64,000 nt of DNA from JACPTG01 sp964504135 (GCA_964504135.1 CAZDCW010000002.1:23326-87325), one strand, 5' to 3'. Counted from the first letter of the stretch, positions 15,833 to 25,662 are shown. The notes: generated by a model from the letters alone, not told the origin. Translations and numbers: made by a program.

Positions 15833-17284
15833 CTAGAGCTTGAAGCTTCCCCTGTAATATTTTGCCATGATGAGCCCAATTTGATGAACGTCAGTGATGT
15901 TCTGCTTCACAAACCATTTCAGGATTTTTGTCTTCTCGGCGAGGTCCTTTTCAATATCAGCAGGGCTGAGGCCTGTGTAGAGGTTTAGTATTTCGTAGAG
16001 CCTTTTTGGCTCGCGGAGCTTTACAAGCGCGTCCTTCTGGATGTCGAGCTGCATCAGGACTTCCGCGTCGCCGTTTTCCTTCATTTCGGCAATCTGCAGC
16101 GTCCGCCTCATCCCTGTCCTCCTGTTCCTGTTCTGGGCGAGTATCATGGACAGGGCGCTGAGGGTGAACTTGGCTATGTTGATGGGCGGGCTTGTTAGCC
16201 TGACTATTGTCTCGGCTGCGTTGTTGGCGTGGATGGTCGCATAGACGCTGTGCCCGGTGTGCATTGCCTCAAACAGGACTTCAGCTTCCCTCTGCCTCCT
16301 TATCTCTCCGACCAGTATCCTGTCAGGCCTCATCCTGAGGGAATTGACTACAAGGTCGAGCATTGTCACTTCGCCTTTTCCTTCCGGGTTCGGCAGCCTG
16401 GTCTCCATTGGAACCCAGTGCAGGGTGTTGGGCAGTGTCAGCTCCCTTGTGTCCTCTATCGAAATTATTCTCTGGTTTGGGGGGAAGAAGTTTGCTATGG
16501 CGTTCATCGCCGAGGTCTTTCCTGAGCCTGTGCCCCCTGCTATCAGCATTGAAAGCTCGTTCTGGATGCCCATCCACACAAGGCTGGCGCCTTCGTATGA
16601 GATGGTGTTGCCTGTTATCAGGTCAGTGATGGACCATGGCTTTTCAGAGAATTTCCTTATGGTTATTGTGTGCCCCTTTGTTGAAATAGGGGAGAGGGTC
16701 GCGTTTACCCTGTCTCCTGTCTTTAGGGACGCATCCATCAGTGGCTTGAGGAGGGTTATTTCCTTGCCTATGTCCCTTCCAATCATCGTCGCATAATGCC
16801 TTATCCTCGCCTCTTTGGAGATTACGACGTTTGTCTTGAGCCAGCCGTGCTTTTTGTGATAGACCCATACAGGCTCCGCGGAGTTGTTTACTACAATTTC
16901 CTCAAGGTCCTTGTCCTTCAGGAGTATCTCAATGTTGCCCAGCCCGATGTTCTGCTGGATTACGTGGTTCATCAGCAGGTCAGCGGTCTTTGTGTCGATG
17001 TTTGGGAAGTACTTCCTGATTAGGAGCATAATCTCCTCTCTGAACCTTTCCTTTATGCTGTCAATGGTGTCCTCGCTGTATTCCCTGGTTTCAATGTTTA
17101 TCTTTGAGACGAACTCCTCCCTGAGCTTGGCGAGGATTATGTTGGTTGTTGGGCTGATGTTCAGTATCGAGATGTTGTATGTCGGGACGACTTCCTGGGG
17201 CTCAAAGTATATGTGTACGTCCACAATTACCCCTCCCACGGTCAGCTTGTAGGAATCAATAAGCTTAACTTCCTCTTCCACCAA
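15833..17284 (-). CDS. Type IV pilus/archaellum assembly ATPase (TadA/ArlI-like)
   Basis: A 483-residue secretion ATPase. The N-terminal domain contains NIGLGNIEILLKDKDLEEIV; the C-terminal RecA core has Walker A GGTGSGKTSA (about residue 255), the Asp box SIEDTRELTLP, Walker B region RPDRILVGEIR and the His box AMHTGHSVYATIHANN. It energises pilin insertion and removal through the platform proteins encoded next to it. No prepilin or prepilin peptidase is visible in the window, so the filament type is unknown. Confidence 0.93.
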   Translation of the reverse strand: MVEEEVKLIDSYKLTVGGVIVDVHIYFEPQEVVPTYNISILNISPTTNIILAKLREEFVSKINIETREYSEDTIDSIKERFREEIMLLIRKYFPNIDTKTADLLMNHVIQQNIGLGNIEILLKDKDLEEIVVNNSAEPVWVYHKKHGWLKTNVVISKEARIRHYATMIGRDIGKEITLLKPLMDASLKTGDRVNATLSPISTKGHTITIRKFSEKPWSITDLITGNTISYEGASLVWMGIQNELSMLIAGGTGSGKTSAMNAIANFFPPNQRIISIEDTRELTLPNTLHWVPMETRLPNPEGKGEVTMLDLVVNSLRMRPDRILVGEIRRQREAEVLFEAMHTGHSVYATIHANNAAETIVRLTSPPINIAKFTLSALSMILAQNRNRRTGMRRTLQIAEMKENGDAEVLMQLDIQKDALVKLREPKRLYEILNLYTGLSPADIEKDLAEKTKILKWFVKQNITDVHQIGLIMAKYYRGSFKL

Positions 17285-17297
17285 ATCCCCCTTTTTT

Positions 17298-20018
17298 TTA
17301 CACAGGCATTCTAATCCTGGGAGCCGCAGACCGCCTGAGCTGCCTTATCTTGATTTCAAGCTCCCTCATCCCCTGTTCCCCTGAGTTTAAGACTGCATTT
17401 TTTCCCTGAATGTCTTGAGCATGAAATATTCCAGGCCTTGGGATGCCCTGAACTGTGGCTGTTATTGGCCTGGCTGTGTTGGCTGGAGCAGGTTTTGGCA
17501 TGCCCGGCGCAGGCCTTGTCATAGGCCGGATTGCCTGAGCTGCAGCATTCGCAGCCGGACTCGCAGCACGGATTGTTATGGGCTGGATTGGCCTGGGTGT
17601 TGTTGCCTGGTTGGCTCTGAATGCTGTGACTGGGCGTACAGGAGGCCTTGCCATTCCTGCGGCCGTTGGAAATTTTGAAAATTGGCTTGGCACTTCTGCC
17701 TGGGCTTTTGGTGGTGGGCTTGCTGCTATGATTGGCTTGATAATGGCTGGTGCCACGACTGGCGTGCGTATTGCAGGCTGGGCTAGTGCAGGTTGTGGAA
17801 TTGCTGTCTTTGGCGCTGTCTGGATGCTCGCCGGTTTGGCAGCTAAGGCCACGCTTTGGACTGGCAGATGGCTGGCTGCAATGGCTGGCTTGGGCTGCAC
17901 GGATTTGGCAACTGGCTCCTTGGGCTGGGCGCTTGCCTGCGCCTGTGCATTGCGCTGTTCCCAGTATTCCATCAGCTGCCTTGCCTCGGACATGGATAGT
18001 TTTTCTCCCAAGGACGCAATATCCCTGTGCATTTCAGCAAGCGCATTTTCCCCTGTCGCCTTCTCCCAAATGCTAACCTTCCTGTAGAAGTCAACCTCGT
18101 GCGCAAGCTCTGCCACGCTTTCCCAGAGCCTTAGCTTTTCCTGGACAAATCCAAGGGGCAGCTCATTGAACACCTTTCTTACCTTATGGTAATCAGGCTC
18201 AAGCAGGTCAAATTGCTTGGCCTCCATGTGGTGCTTTGCCTCAATCAGCAGCTTGAGTATCTCGTGATACATTTTGTTTACTTCAGATGAGTGGGTGGCC
18301 AGTATATTATGGTCTGTCCTTAGCATCAACTCCCTGTAAAGTTCCAGCACCTTTTTCCTGGCAATGCTCTTCTGGTAGTCATAGCCTTGTGGCAGTCTGC
18401 CGTAGTCAGACGCGGCTTCGGAATACATTTCTTCTGCGAGTTCTAGCCTGCCTGCCCTGAGGTAGCGGTTTGCTTCAGCCACTTTCCTGTCAAGAGCCAC
18501 CAGCTTGGTGTGGATGTCGGCTGCCATGTAGTTGCCTGCTTTTGACAGGACTGCCTCGTAGCTTCTTATGATTGCGTTCTGCAGGTCAATTTTTTCAGCG
18601 ATGAAGCCTTCAGGGAGGGAGGCATGGAGCCGCTTGAGGCTCTCATAGGTTGAGCCTGCATCCTCAATTTTGCCCCTCGCGGATTCTTCCTGCATCCTGC
18701 GGACTAGCTGGATTATCTGCGCTGACTTTTCCTTCAGTTCGCGGCCTGCTGCCTCGGCATAAGCCTGTGCGAGAGAGTGGTGCGCTGGCATGAGCCTTTC
18801 AAAAATGGCCAGTTTTTCCCTGACAAAGGCCTTTGGGATGGTGTCGTAGGTTGCCTTTGCCTCATGGTACTTGCCTATCGCGTCCTTAATCCTTCCTGCC
18901 TTGACATCCTCCTGGATTGCGGCCAGGAGCGCAGTTATCTTGGATGACTTTGAGTTGTATTCCCTTGAGAGATTATCCTTCCTTATCTTTGAAAGGTTCC
19001 CGAACAGGGTGAGTATCTTCTGCTCAAGTGCCTTCCTCTCGCGGTAAAACCCAGAGGGGAGTTGCTCAAAAATTTTTTTCATCTCGTAGTAGGCCTCTTC
19101 AGCCCTGGCGACCTGCCCTTTTTTGTTGGCGTCCTCGCATACCCTGATGAGGGCGACTAGCTTCTTGGTGCCTTCGCGCATCTCCTCCAGTGACTTGCGG
19201 TCAATTACATTTGACAGGTCCTTGTTCAGTTTAAGTAAGTCCTTCTCCACTTCCAGCTTCCTCCTGGCAAAATCAGAAGGCATCCTCTGGTGCATTTCCC
19301 TCAGCTGCGCATAGAGCCGCGTTGCATCCTTGACATTGCCCTGGCCGATGAATGAGTACGCCCTGTCAAGCAGGACTTTGATATCCGCAGAGGCCTCCTC
19401 CTTTCTCTGCTTCTGGCGCTCAACGTCGCTGTACACCTGCTTCAGGCTGAAGATAAGCTCCTTCAGGTCCCTGTGGATGCGGCTGTACAGCCTGCTGGCC
19501 TCGTCATACCTGCCTGTCTCGGCAGCGTAGTTTGCCTTCTGCAGGAGGCTGTCAAGCTCACCAAGTTGCTTTGCCGTGGCCTCCTTCTGGCCGGCCGGCA
19601 GCTGAACTGTGCCCTGGTATGACTTTGTCTTTGCAAGAAGCTCGGGAAGGGAGGCCTTTACATTGCTGAAATCGCCATGCTTAAGCTCAGTATCAACCTT
19701 TTGGACTAGCTCCTCTGTCCTCTTTAGGACAGACTTGTTGTAATCCTCCTGCTCTTCCTTTGGCATTGGCTTCTCAAACTTCTCCTGGACAGGCTTCTGG
19801 CCGCCTCCAGGCTTAGTATATACAAGGTAGGGGGTTGTGAACTTGTACTTCACAGAAAGGAGGCGCTCCTCCTCAAGGAAATTGGCCCAGTTCTCGAGCG
19901 TGGCTGGAGGTATGCCGAGCACTTTGGCAGCTTCATCCAGCGAAATCTCATTGACCTCCTTCAGAAGGTTCATCAGAAGGTCCGCTTCTGTTGTTATCTT
20001 TGTGGGTTGGTCGGCCAT
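17298..20018 (-). CDS. Large coiled-coil protein with N-terminal helix-turn-helix
   Basis: A 906-residue protein upstream of the pilus ATPase. Residues about 10-60 form a winged-helix-like domain (LDEAAKVLGIPPATLENWAN). Residues 90-670 are long helices with repeated units of about 90 residues, each carrying a YxxLPxGF-like motif (QLPSGFYRERKALEQKIL, SLPEGFIAEKIDL, ELPLGFVQEKLRL). Residues 690-860 are rich in Pro, Ala and Thr and look disordered. It may be a cytoplasmic scaffold or regulator of the pilus machine; that is inference from position. Confidence 0.75.
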   Translation of the reverse strand: MADQPTKITTEADLLMNLLKEVNEISLDEAAKVLGIPPATLENWANFLEEERLLSVKYKFTTPYLVYTKPGGGQKPVQEKFEKPMPKEEQEDYNKSVLKRTEELVQKVDTELKHGDFSNVKASLPELLAKTKSYQGTVQLPAGQKEATAKQLGELDSLLQKANYAAETGRYDEASRLYSRIHRDLKELIFSLKQVYSDVERQKQRKEEASADIKVLLDRAYSFIGQGNVKDATRLYAQLREMHQRMPSDFARRKLEVEKDLLKLNKDLSNVIDRKSLEEMREGTKKLVALIRVCEDANKKGQVARAEEAYYEMKKIFEQLPSGFYRERKALEQKILTLFGNLSKIRKDNLSREYNSKSSKITALLAAIQEDVKAGRIKDAIGKYHEAKATYDTIPKAFVREKLAIFERLMPAHHSLAQAYAEAAGRELKEKSAQIIQLVRRMQEESARGKIEDAGSTYESLKRLHASLPEGFIAEKIDLQNAIIRSYEAVLSKAGNYMAADIHTKLVALDRKVAEANRYLRAGRLELAEEMYSEAASDYGRLPQGYDYQKSIARKKVLELYRELMLRTDHNILATHSSEVNKMYHEILKLLIEAKHHMEAKQFDLLEPDYHKVRKVFNELPLGFVQEKLRLWESVAELAHEVDFYRKVSIWEKATGENALAEMHRDIASLGEKLSMSEARQLMEYWEQRNAQAQASAQPKEPVAKSVQPKPAIAASHLPVQSVALAAKPASIQTAPKTAIPQPALAQPAIRTPVVAPAIIKPIIAASPPPKAQAEVPSQFSKFPTAAGMARPPVRPVTAFRANQATTPRPIQPITIRAASPAANAAAQAIRPMTRPAPGMPKPAPANTARPITATVQGIPRPGIFHAQDIQGKNAVLNSGEQGMRELEIKIRQLRRSAAPRIRMPV

Positions 20019-20092
20019 TTTAGAGATACAACTAATGCCTTCAAAAGCCCATCCCAGCCTTAAAAATCTTTATCACTACTATAGAATTACAG

Positions 20093-20728
20093 TTACTCGG
20101 TTTCTTCCTTTTCCTCGGCTGGCAGCTCTTTCGCTGCCTGTTGCTGGGCAACTTTTCCCTTGGAGACTATGCCTGCCCACTTGATTTCGCAGGACCTGAT
20201 TGGGTAAATCTTCTTCAGGCTGGATTTTGCGCTGGTCTGGAGCCTGTTGGATATGATCATCCTCACAAGCTCTTCAAAGCTAACCTTCTTCACCTCAGAG
20301 GCGATATACCTCATCAGTTCCTTCCTGAGCTTTGCCACGACAGCGCCCCTGCCCAGTGCCTTGGTGACAAGGAAAGGCTTCAGCCTGGCCTTGCGGCCAT
20401 CAGCAGTCTCGCAGACATATGAAACGTCAATCCTGTTGCAGCCCCTCCTGACCAGCCTCCTTACGGCTGCGGGAATGAGCTCTACGGCAATCAGGTCAGC
20501 AGTGGCTTTCTCCGAATCGGCTGAGATAACCTTAAACTTAAGGTAGACTGACTGCTGCTTGATGTCATCAGTCAGGGTCATAAGATTAACAGAAATAATC
20601 CTTCCGACAAGGTCTGAAGGGCCTGCGACAAGGCTTTCGCCTATAATCTTTTCGTCAAACTCCTTGGATGCGCAGACAGGAAACCACTTCTTCTTCACTG
20701 CCTTGAGCGCCTGCCTCTGCTCTGCCAT
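20093..20728 (-). CDS. rps3ae: Small ribosomal subunit protein S3Ae (eS1)
   Basis: A 211-residue archaeal/eukaryal ribosomal protein. Recognised from the KKKWFPVCASKEFDEKIIGE start, VGRIISVNLMTLTDD, YVCETADGRKARLKPFLVT and the C-terminal KKIYPIRSCEIKW. It binds near the mRNA exit of the 30S subunit. A TATA box CTTTATAAACC lies about 30 bases before the ATG. The C-terminal tail is rich in Glu. It precedes the pilus block on the same strand with its own spacing. Confidence 0.95.
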   Translation of the reverse strand: MAEQRQALKAVKKKWFPVCASKEFDEKIIGESLVAGPSDLVGRIISVNLMTLTDDIKQQSVYLKFKVISADSEKATADLIAVELIPAAVRRLVRRGCNRIDVSYVCETADGRKARLKPFLVTKALGRGAVVAKLRKELMRYIASEVKKVSFEELVRMIISNRLQTSAKSSLKKIYPIRSCEIKWAGIVSKGKVAQQQAAKELPAEEKEETE

Positions 20729-20823
20729 GGGAGAAGTGGAAACCCGGCTGGTTTATAAAGTTGGTGGTGGGCGATTTGCAGTTGGTGGTTAGTCGTTGGT
20801 GGTTTGTGGTTTTACTTAACTAA

Positions 20824-21080
20824 TAGCAGGCTGACTCTTCGTGTACTGTACAAAGTGACCTGTGCACAGGGCAATGCATATTCACAGGGAAAGCACAGTG
20901 AACATTATCGTAAATTGCGGTAATTAGTGCAAAATTCGCATGCAATTTACGAGATTAGAATTGCGCATATCCATCAACTAATCAGCGCAATTCTCTATAT
21001 CAGTCAGTGCACGAATCCAAGCCGTACTCATTGCGTACTCCCGACGGGGGCTGCTGAATCCAGGGAGCCACAGGCTGCTA
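20824..21080 (+). repeat. Dispersed repeat family B, 257-bp copy with terminal inverted repeats
   Basis: The left end TAGCAGGCTG and right end CAGGCTGCTA are inverted repeats (9 of 10). The left end continues ACTCTTCGTGTACTG; the right end is preceded by GTACTCCCGACGGGGGCT and GAGCCA. Similar ends occur at 49356-49511 and partly at 47350-47413 and 13820-13937. A family A element is nested inside. No ORF is carried, so it resembles a non-autonomous (MITE-like) element. It fills the gap between gyrB and rps3ae. Confidence 0.65.
20905..21000 (+). repeat. Dispersed 96-bp structured repeat family A, copy 1
   Basis: One of three near-identical copies (others 43758-43854 and 45939-46034). The 5' half is a hairpin GTAAATTGC/GCAATTTAC. 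The 3' half has an interleaved pairing typical of an H-type pseudoknot: GATTAG (20953-20958) with CTAATC (20978-20983), and AATTGCGC (20959-20966) with GCGCAATT (20985-20992). Conservation is strongest in the 3' half. It carries no ORF. Confidence 0.8.
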
Positions 21081-21131
21081 TTTACAGTAAATAACACATA
21101 AGCAAATTGCTTGATAGAAAAAGGTTCCGCC

Positions 21132-23003
21132 CTAAACGTCCAGGTTCTTCACAAACCTTGCATTGGACTCTATGAAGGCCCGCCTTGGCTCCACCTCGCT
21201 GCCCATGAGCACTGTGAAAATCTTGTCAGCCTCGACAGCGTCCTCAATCGTGACTTTCAGGAGCGTCCTGGCTTCAGGGTTCATGGTTGTGTCCCACAGC
21301 TGGCCTGGGTTCATCTCGCCAAGGCCTTTGTACCTCTGGACTTCCACGTCGCCGAAGGATGCAAGGCCGCTGGCAAGCTGGTCGTCATTGTAATAGTAGT
21401 GGTCTTTCCTGTCTTTGGTTATCTTGTAAAGGGGGGGCTGCGCTATGTAGACATGGCCTGCATCTATAAGGGGCCTCATGTACCTGAAGAAGAATGTCAG
21501 CAAAAGAGTTCTTATGTGGGCGCCGTCGACATCAGCGTCGCACATAAGGATGAGCTTTGAGTACCTCAGCTTCGCGATGTCAAAAGTCTCCCCAATCCCT
21601 GCGCCAATCGCTGTTACCAGCACAACCAGCTCGCCGCTTGAGAGTATCTTGTTCAGCCTTGCCTTCTCAACATTCAGGATTTTTCCCTTCAGCGGAAGCA
21701 CTGCCTGGAATTCGCGGTTTCTTCCGCCCTTGCAGGAGCCGCCTGCGGACTCGCCCTCAACTATGAAAAGTTCGCATTTGTCAGGGTCTCGCGAAGCGCA
21801 GTCGGCAAGCTTTCCGGGCAGTGAGCCGCTCTCAAGCGCGGTTTTCCTCCTTACAAGGTCCCGTGCCTTCTTTGCAGCCTCCCTTGCCTTGGCCGCGTTC
21901 AGGCACTTGTCAACCACAAGCCGGGCTATTTTGGGGTTCTCCTCAAAAAAGGCTGACAGGGAGCTGCTGATGGCAGAGTCAACAATTCCCTTCACGTCAG
22001 AGTTTCCCAGCTTTGTCTTGGTCTGGCCCTCAAACTGCGGCTCAGGAACCTTCACGGATATTACTGCTGTAAGCCCTTCCCTGACGTCGTCGCTTGTCAT
22101 CCGCTCGTCGCCAAGCCTGTTCTTCTCTATGTAAGAGTTGATTGTCCTTGTAAGCGCTGTCTTGAATCCCGAAAGGTGCGTGCCGCCTTCAACCGTGTTG
22201 ATGTTGTTGGCGAAGGAAAAGACAGATTCGTTATAGCCGTCGTTGTACTGCAGGGCCACTTCAACCTGGACGCCATCCTTTTCCCTGGATACGTAGATTA
22301 CAGGGTGGAGGGCTGCGCGGTTCTGGTTCAGGTACTCTATAAAGGACTTGATGCCTCCCTCATAATGGAACTCATTTGACTTTTCGGTTCGCTCATCCTG
22401 TATGGAAATCCTTAGGCCCTTGTTGAGGAATGCGAGCTCTCGCATGCGGCTTGATATGGTATCAAAGCTGAATTCTATGCTTTCAAAGATTTCCTTGTCA
22501 GCCAGGAAATTCACCCTGGTTCCAGTGCCTTCGCCGTCTGCAACAGCTGAGACGTCAGCAAGGGGATTTCCCCTGGCGTATTCCTGCCTGTATATCTTCC
22601 CGTCCCGCCTGACCTCAACCCAGAGCGTTTCTGAGAGGGCGTTGACAACCGAAACGCCAACCCCGTGGAGGCCTCCGCTTACCTTGTAGGCTTTCTTGTC
22701 AAACTTGCCTCCTGCGTGAAGCCGCGTCATCACTATCTCAAGGGCTGACTTGCCAAACTTGGGCATGATGTCTACAGGAATCCCCCTGCCGTCATCAGAG
22801 ACTGTCACAGAATTGTCCTTGTGGATCACAACCCGGATGACCTTGGCAAAGCCGGCAACCGCCTCGTCAACGCTGTTGTCAACAACCTCATAGACAAGCT
22901 GGTGCAGGCCCCTGGCTGAGGTGCTTCCAACGTACATTCCAGGCCTTTTCCTTACAGCGTCAAGGCCTCCTAGGACTGTGATGCTGCTTGCGTCGTATGC
23001 CAT
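21132..23003 (-). CDS. gyrB: DNA gyrase subunit B (bacterial type)
   Basis: A 623-residue type IIA topoisomerase ATPase subunit. GHKL ATPase motifs: YEVVDNSVDEA, VSDDGRGIPVD and SGGLHGVGVSVVNAL. Transducer: FANNINTVEGGTHLSGFK. TOPRIM: LFIVEGESAGGS, PLKGKILNVEKA and MCDADVDGAHIRTLLL. C terminus: RYKGLGEMNPGQLW. It introduces negative supercoils with GyrA, which is not in the window. Gyrase in archaea is regarded as bacterial in origin; base composition here is like its neighbours, so any transfer was not recent. Confidence 0.95.
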   Translation of the reverse strand: MAYDASSITVLGGLDAVRKRPGMYVGSTSARGLHQLVYEVVDNSVDEAVAGFAKVIRVVIHKDNSVTVSDDGRGIPVDIMPKFGKSALEIVMTRLHAGGKFDKKAYKVSGGLHGVGVSVVNALSETLWVEVRRDGKIYRQEYARGNPLADVSAVADGEGTGTRVNFLADKEIFESIEFSFDTISSRMRELAFLNKGLRISIQDERTEKSNEFHYEGGIKSFIEYLNQNRAALHPVIYVSREKDGVQVEVALQYNDGYNESVFSFANNINTVEGGTHLSGFKTALTRTINSYIEKNRLGDERMTSDDVREGLTAVISVKVPEPQFEGQTKTKLGNSDVKGIVDSAISSSLSAFFEENPKIARLVVDKCLNAAKAREAAKKARDLVRRKTALESGSLPGKLADCASRDPDKCELFIVEGESAGGSCKGGRNREFQAVLPLKGKILNVEKARLNKILSSGELVVLVTAIGAGIGETFDIAKLRYSKLILMCDADVDGAHIRTLLLTFFFRYMRPLIDAGHVYIAQPPLYKITKDRKDHYYYNDDQLASGLASFGDVEVQRYKGLGEMNPGQLWDTTMNPEARTLLKVTIEDAVEADKIFTVLMGSEVEPRRAFIESNARFVKNLDV

Positions 23004-23248
23004 TTTTTATCCTGCCGTCGGAGAATTCCGCATCAGGCAAAAAGAGCACTGGTTTAAATATTTTGCCTTTTGAAAAAGAGGGTTTCAGCGCCTAAAATGG
23101 CTGGATTTTGGGGTTTCAGCGGACAGGTCAGGGCCTGAAGAATAAAAAAATAAGCGCCTGTGAAACACCAGTCAGCATGGTGAAATCGAGGCGAAAGTTT
23201 TTATGCGACAGGCCGCTTTCCAAGAAAACCAAAAAAGGAGGTTCAAAA

Positions 23249-23611
23249 ATGGATGTTCAAAATTTTTTTGGGAGTGGAAGGCACAGCCATATAGGCTCAA
23301 TTGTGCGAGAGTTCACAGTCGGCCAGGTTGCCGGAACACTGCTCTCAGCCATTATGCCAGCGGGCGATTTAAGCCCGGAGCGAATATCCGCCGTGTTGTT
23401 TATAGCCCCTGCAGCGGTTGGATTTGGGGCTTCGCAGCCAGTGAGGGAGTATGTAACAAGGCATCCAGACTACTGGCCGCTCCTGGCTGGAATTGCTGCC
23501 GGGATTGCAACAGGGTTGGCGGCAAAATATGTGGCCAAAGCACACACAGATAAGCCTGCATCATACAGCATGCCTGTTTTTATGTCAGGCGGCAACACGT
23601 ACAGGGTTTGA
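23249..23611 (+). CDS. Small membrane protein, unknown
   Basis: A 120-residue protein starting MDVQNFFGSGRHSHIG, with AAGGAGG about 9 bases upstream and a TTTTTATG TATA-like box before it. Two or three hydrophobic segments (VLFIAPAAVGFGA; WPLLAGIAAGIATGLAA) suggest a membrane protein. The polar C terminus ends SGGNTYRV. No family recognised. Confidence 0.6.
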   Translation: MDVQNFFGSGRHSHIGSIVREFTVGQVAGTLLSAIMPAGDLSPERISAVLFIAPAAVGFGASQPVREYVTRHPDYWPLLAGIAAGIATGLAAKYVAKAHTDKPASYSMPVFMSGGNTYRV

Positions 23612-23667
23612 GTCCAGGCTATGCAAGGCGCTGAACCTTTTTATACACTGCCAGACTCCCCAGGCCA

Positions 23668-24405
23668 ATGCTGAGCACATCTGATTTATCCCATTTGGCT
23701 AAGGACTTCGGCAATGGAAAAGTCCTTCAGGTCATAACGGATGGGCCGCTTACTATATACACGCTGGAATCAGGAAGCGCAAGTTTATTCCAGGCAGCCT
23801 ATGCTGATGGGCGCATTATTGGAACCAGGAGGGTAGTTCTCGGCAATGTTGACGTTTCCTACTGGACGAGTGCCCCTGGCATCATCAGCTCCTTTTCTGC
23901 TGAATCGGCGGCAAAAATAAAACTCTTCGGCACAGGCATGGACTTCCATCACCCAGCGCCTGATTCAATTGAAGCCATGCTTGGAAGCACAGTACGCCGG
24001 ATGGAGCTGGTCTATGACCTTGAGCGCGCTGAAGGAAAGCTTGCGCCTGTCATTTTTGCGGCAGTGGGCCAGCGCACAATAAAGAACAGTGCATACTATA
24101 AGAAAGCCGCGGGTGGGCATGAGGGTTTGTTCGGCACAGGGCAGCCTTACATACTGGAAATCCGGGCTCAGGATACGGGTGAGCTGCTGGAAAAGCTGAT
24201 GGTTTCCATAGACAGGGCTTGGGTTGAGGTTGTCAGGGAAAGCCCTGGCATGAACGCAATCCTGCGGCTGCCATGCCAGCTGCCGCTGGGGAGGATAGAA
24301 GAGGCTTATGCTTCTGTAAGGTCAGACAGCAGCATGGCATGGCTCAACAGGACAGGCCATCCACAGCCTGAATGGATTGTCTCAAGCAAGCCTATCGGAT
24401 TATAG
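23668..24405 (+). CDS. Hypothetical protein, 245 residues
   Basis: A soluble, mixed alpha/beta protein with no recognised motif. A TATA box (CTTTTTATAC) lies about 30 bases before the ATG, fitting a near-leaderless transcript. It converges with the dph6 gene and overlaps its end by 14 bases. Function unknown. Confidence 0.65.
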   Translation: MLSTSDLSHLAKDFGNGKVLQVITDGPLTIYTLESGSASLFQAAYADGRIIGTRRVVLGNVDVSYWTSAPGIISSFSAESAAKIKLFGTGMDFHHPAPDSIEAMLGSTVRRMELVYDLERAEGKLAPVIFAAVGQRTIKNSAYYKKAAGGHEGLFGTGQPYILEIRAQDTGELLEKLMVSIDRAWVEVVRESPGMNAILRLPCQLPLGRIEEAYASVRSDSSMAWLNRTGHPQPEWIVSSKPIGL

Positions 24406-25093
24406 AAACCTTGTCAACCAGCCTTAACTTCTTTATCACTAAATAACCGCTGTACTTGTCCTCCATTACGCGGTCAGCCTCCTCAATGATTATGCGCTTC
24501 TTGAACACAGGGCCGTCGCATACGAAAGTGTCAGCGTAGCCGCCTTCAAACCCGATGTGGAATCCGTATTTCTGCGAGCGTCTTTTAAGTTCCTGGAACG
24601 CCTCGGAGGTAATCTGCCTGCCGAGCCAGTCCTCGCCCAGTCCTTCGGTTGCAATCTGCGTAATCCTGATGTCATAGCCCTTCTTTATCATCTGCTCGAC
24701 AATCTCCTCGTGGTCGTATCCTGCGTGGGCTGCAAAAACCTCTACCCTTGAGGGCATGAGCGCCTTCTGGAGGCTCCTGAGCTGCGTTTGCTGCAGTCCA
24801 ACCCCGCCAAGCACAAGCGCCTCAACAGGATTCTGCTCAATAAATTGCCTGATTATCTGGGCTTCCTGCTTTGGGCTTGCAACGTCACAGGCAAGAAGGT
24901 GGTGCCTGATTCCAAGGGCCTCAGCCTGCTGGGGAGTGTGCTCGACAGTGGCAAAGTGGAAGAGGTAGCAGTCAGTTCTTGTTGGCTTGACAGAAAGCAG
25001 GTAGCTGATTTCCCAGCCCATCTGCCTGGCGTAGTCAACAGCATAAGTGCTGTCCTTTCCGCCTGAAAACATGACAGCAACTTTCATTTTCAT
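24392..25093 (-). CDS. dph6: Diphthine--ammonia ligase (Dph6, MJ0570-type PP-loop ATPase)
   Basis: A 233-residue N-type ATP pyrophosphatase. PP-loop MFSGGKDSTYA at residues 8-18; later FEGGYADTFVCDGPVFKKRI near 175-195 is the conserved GE(G)G..E(T)F..DGP.F motif of the Dph6/MJ0570 family. It amidates diphthine on elongation factor 2, the last step of diphthamide synthesis. The start MKMKVAVMF was chosen because TATA box CTTTAAATAGG lies about 25 bases before it; an upstream in-frame ATG at 25186 would include the promoter. Confidence 0.88.
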   Translation of the reverse strand: MKMKVAVMFSGGKDSTYAVDYARQMGWEISYLLSVKPTRTDCYLFHFATVEHTPQQAEALGIRHHLLACDVASPKQEAQIIRQFIEQNPVEALVLGGVGLQQTQLRSLQKALMPSRVEVFAAHAGYDHEEIVEQMIKKGYDIRITQIATEGLGEDWLGRQITSEAFQELKRRSQKYGFHIGFEGGYADTFVCDGPVFKKRIIIEEADRVMEDKYSGYLVIKKLRLVDKVSIIR

Positions 25094-25200
25094 CCAAGTA
25101 AACTTAATCCTATTTAAAGTTTTGGATTTTCTATTTCGAAGGGCCAGGCGGGAAAATGCTGCCAAAATCTTTTTATAGCAAAACAAAACCCTAAAATGTG

Positions 25201-25662
25201 ATGAGCATTAACCTGATTGTTGAGGATGGCCAAGTAAAACCATCATCTGTCCCGGAAGGATATTACACTGCCTTTGTTGGAAAAACCCCTGAAGGGGAAC
25301 ATATTGTGATGTTCAGGGCAATGGGCCAACATTTTGATTATAGGGATAATGCGAAAGTGTTTACCGGTTCAGGTGTCCTTGCGGAGGCAACTGTGGATTC
25401 AGTACTGTTCCCCCCGTGTGGAGAACGTTGGTTTGTGAACTATGAGCTTCCGCATAGCCTTGATAGGCTTGTCATTCCAGCACCATTCGGTTTCAGGAAC
25501 GCCGATGGAACACTCAAAGAGCAACCTTATTTGATTCGCAAGCAGCCGCCTGAAGGGATGACAATAGCAGGTGCAGAAGCAGCGCAAAGGGTATACCAGG
25601 AAACGATGCCGGACCTTTATACGCATTCTGAGATTCCGTTAGAGACTTTGTTTAGAGCCTAA
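25201..25662 (+). CDS. Hypothetical protein, 153 residues
   Basis: Starts MSINLIVEDGQVKPSSVPEG; a GTG directly before the ATG is an alternative. A TATA box CTTTTTATAGC lies about 25 bases upstream. Predicted soluble and beta-rich, without cysteine clusters beyond a single PPCGERW. No recognised family. Convergent with lysS. Confidence 0.6.
   Translation: MSINLIVEDGQVKPSSVPEGYYTAFVGKTPEGEHIVMFRAMGQHFDYRDNAKVFTGSGVLAEATVDSVLFPPCGERWFVNYELPHSLDRLVIPAPFGFRNADGTLKEQPYLIRKQPPEGMTIAGAEAAQRVYQETMPDLYTHSEIPLETLFRA

Noticed and set aside
17415..18087. Plus-strand ORFs opposite the Pro/Ala-rich tail of the coiled-coil protein
   Set aside because: High G+C low-complexity sequence leaves both strands open; the minus-strand gene has domains, the plus-strand frames do not.
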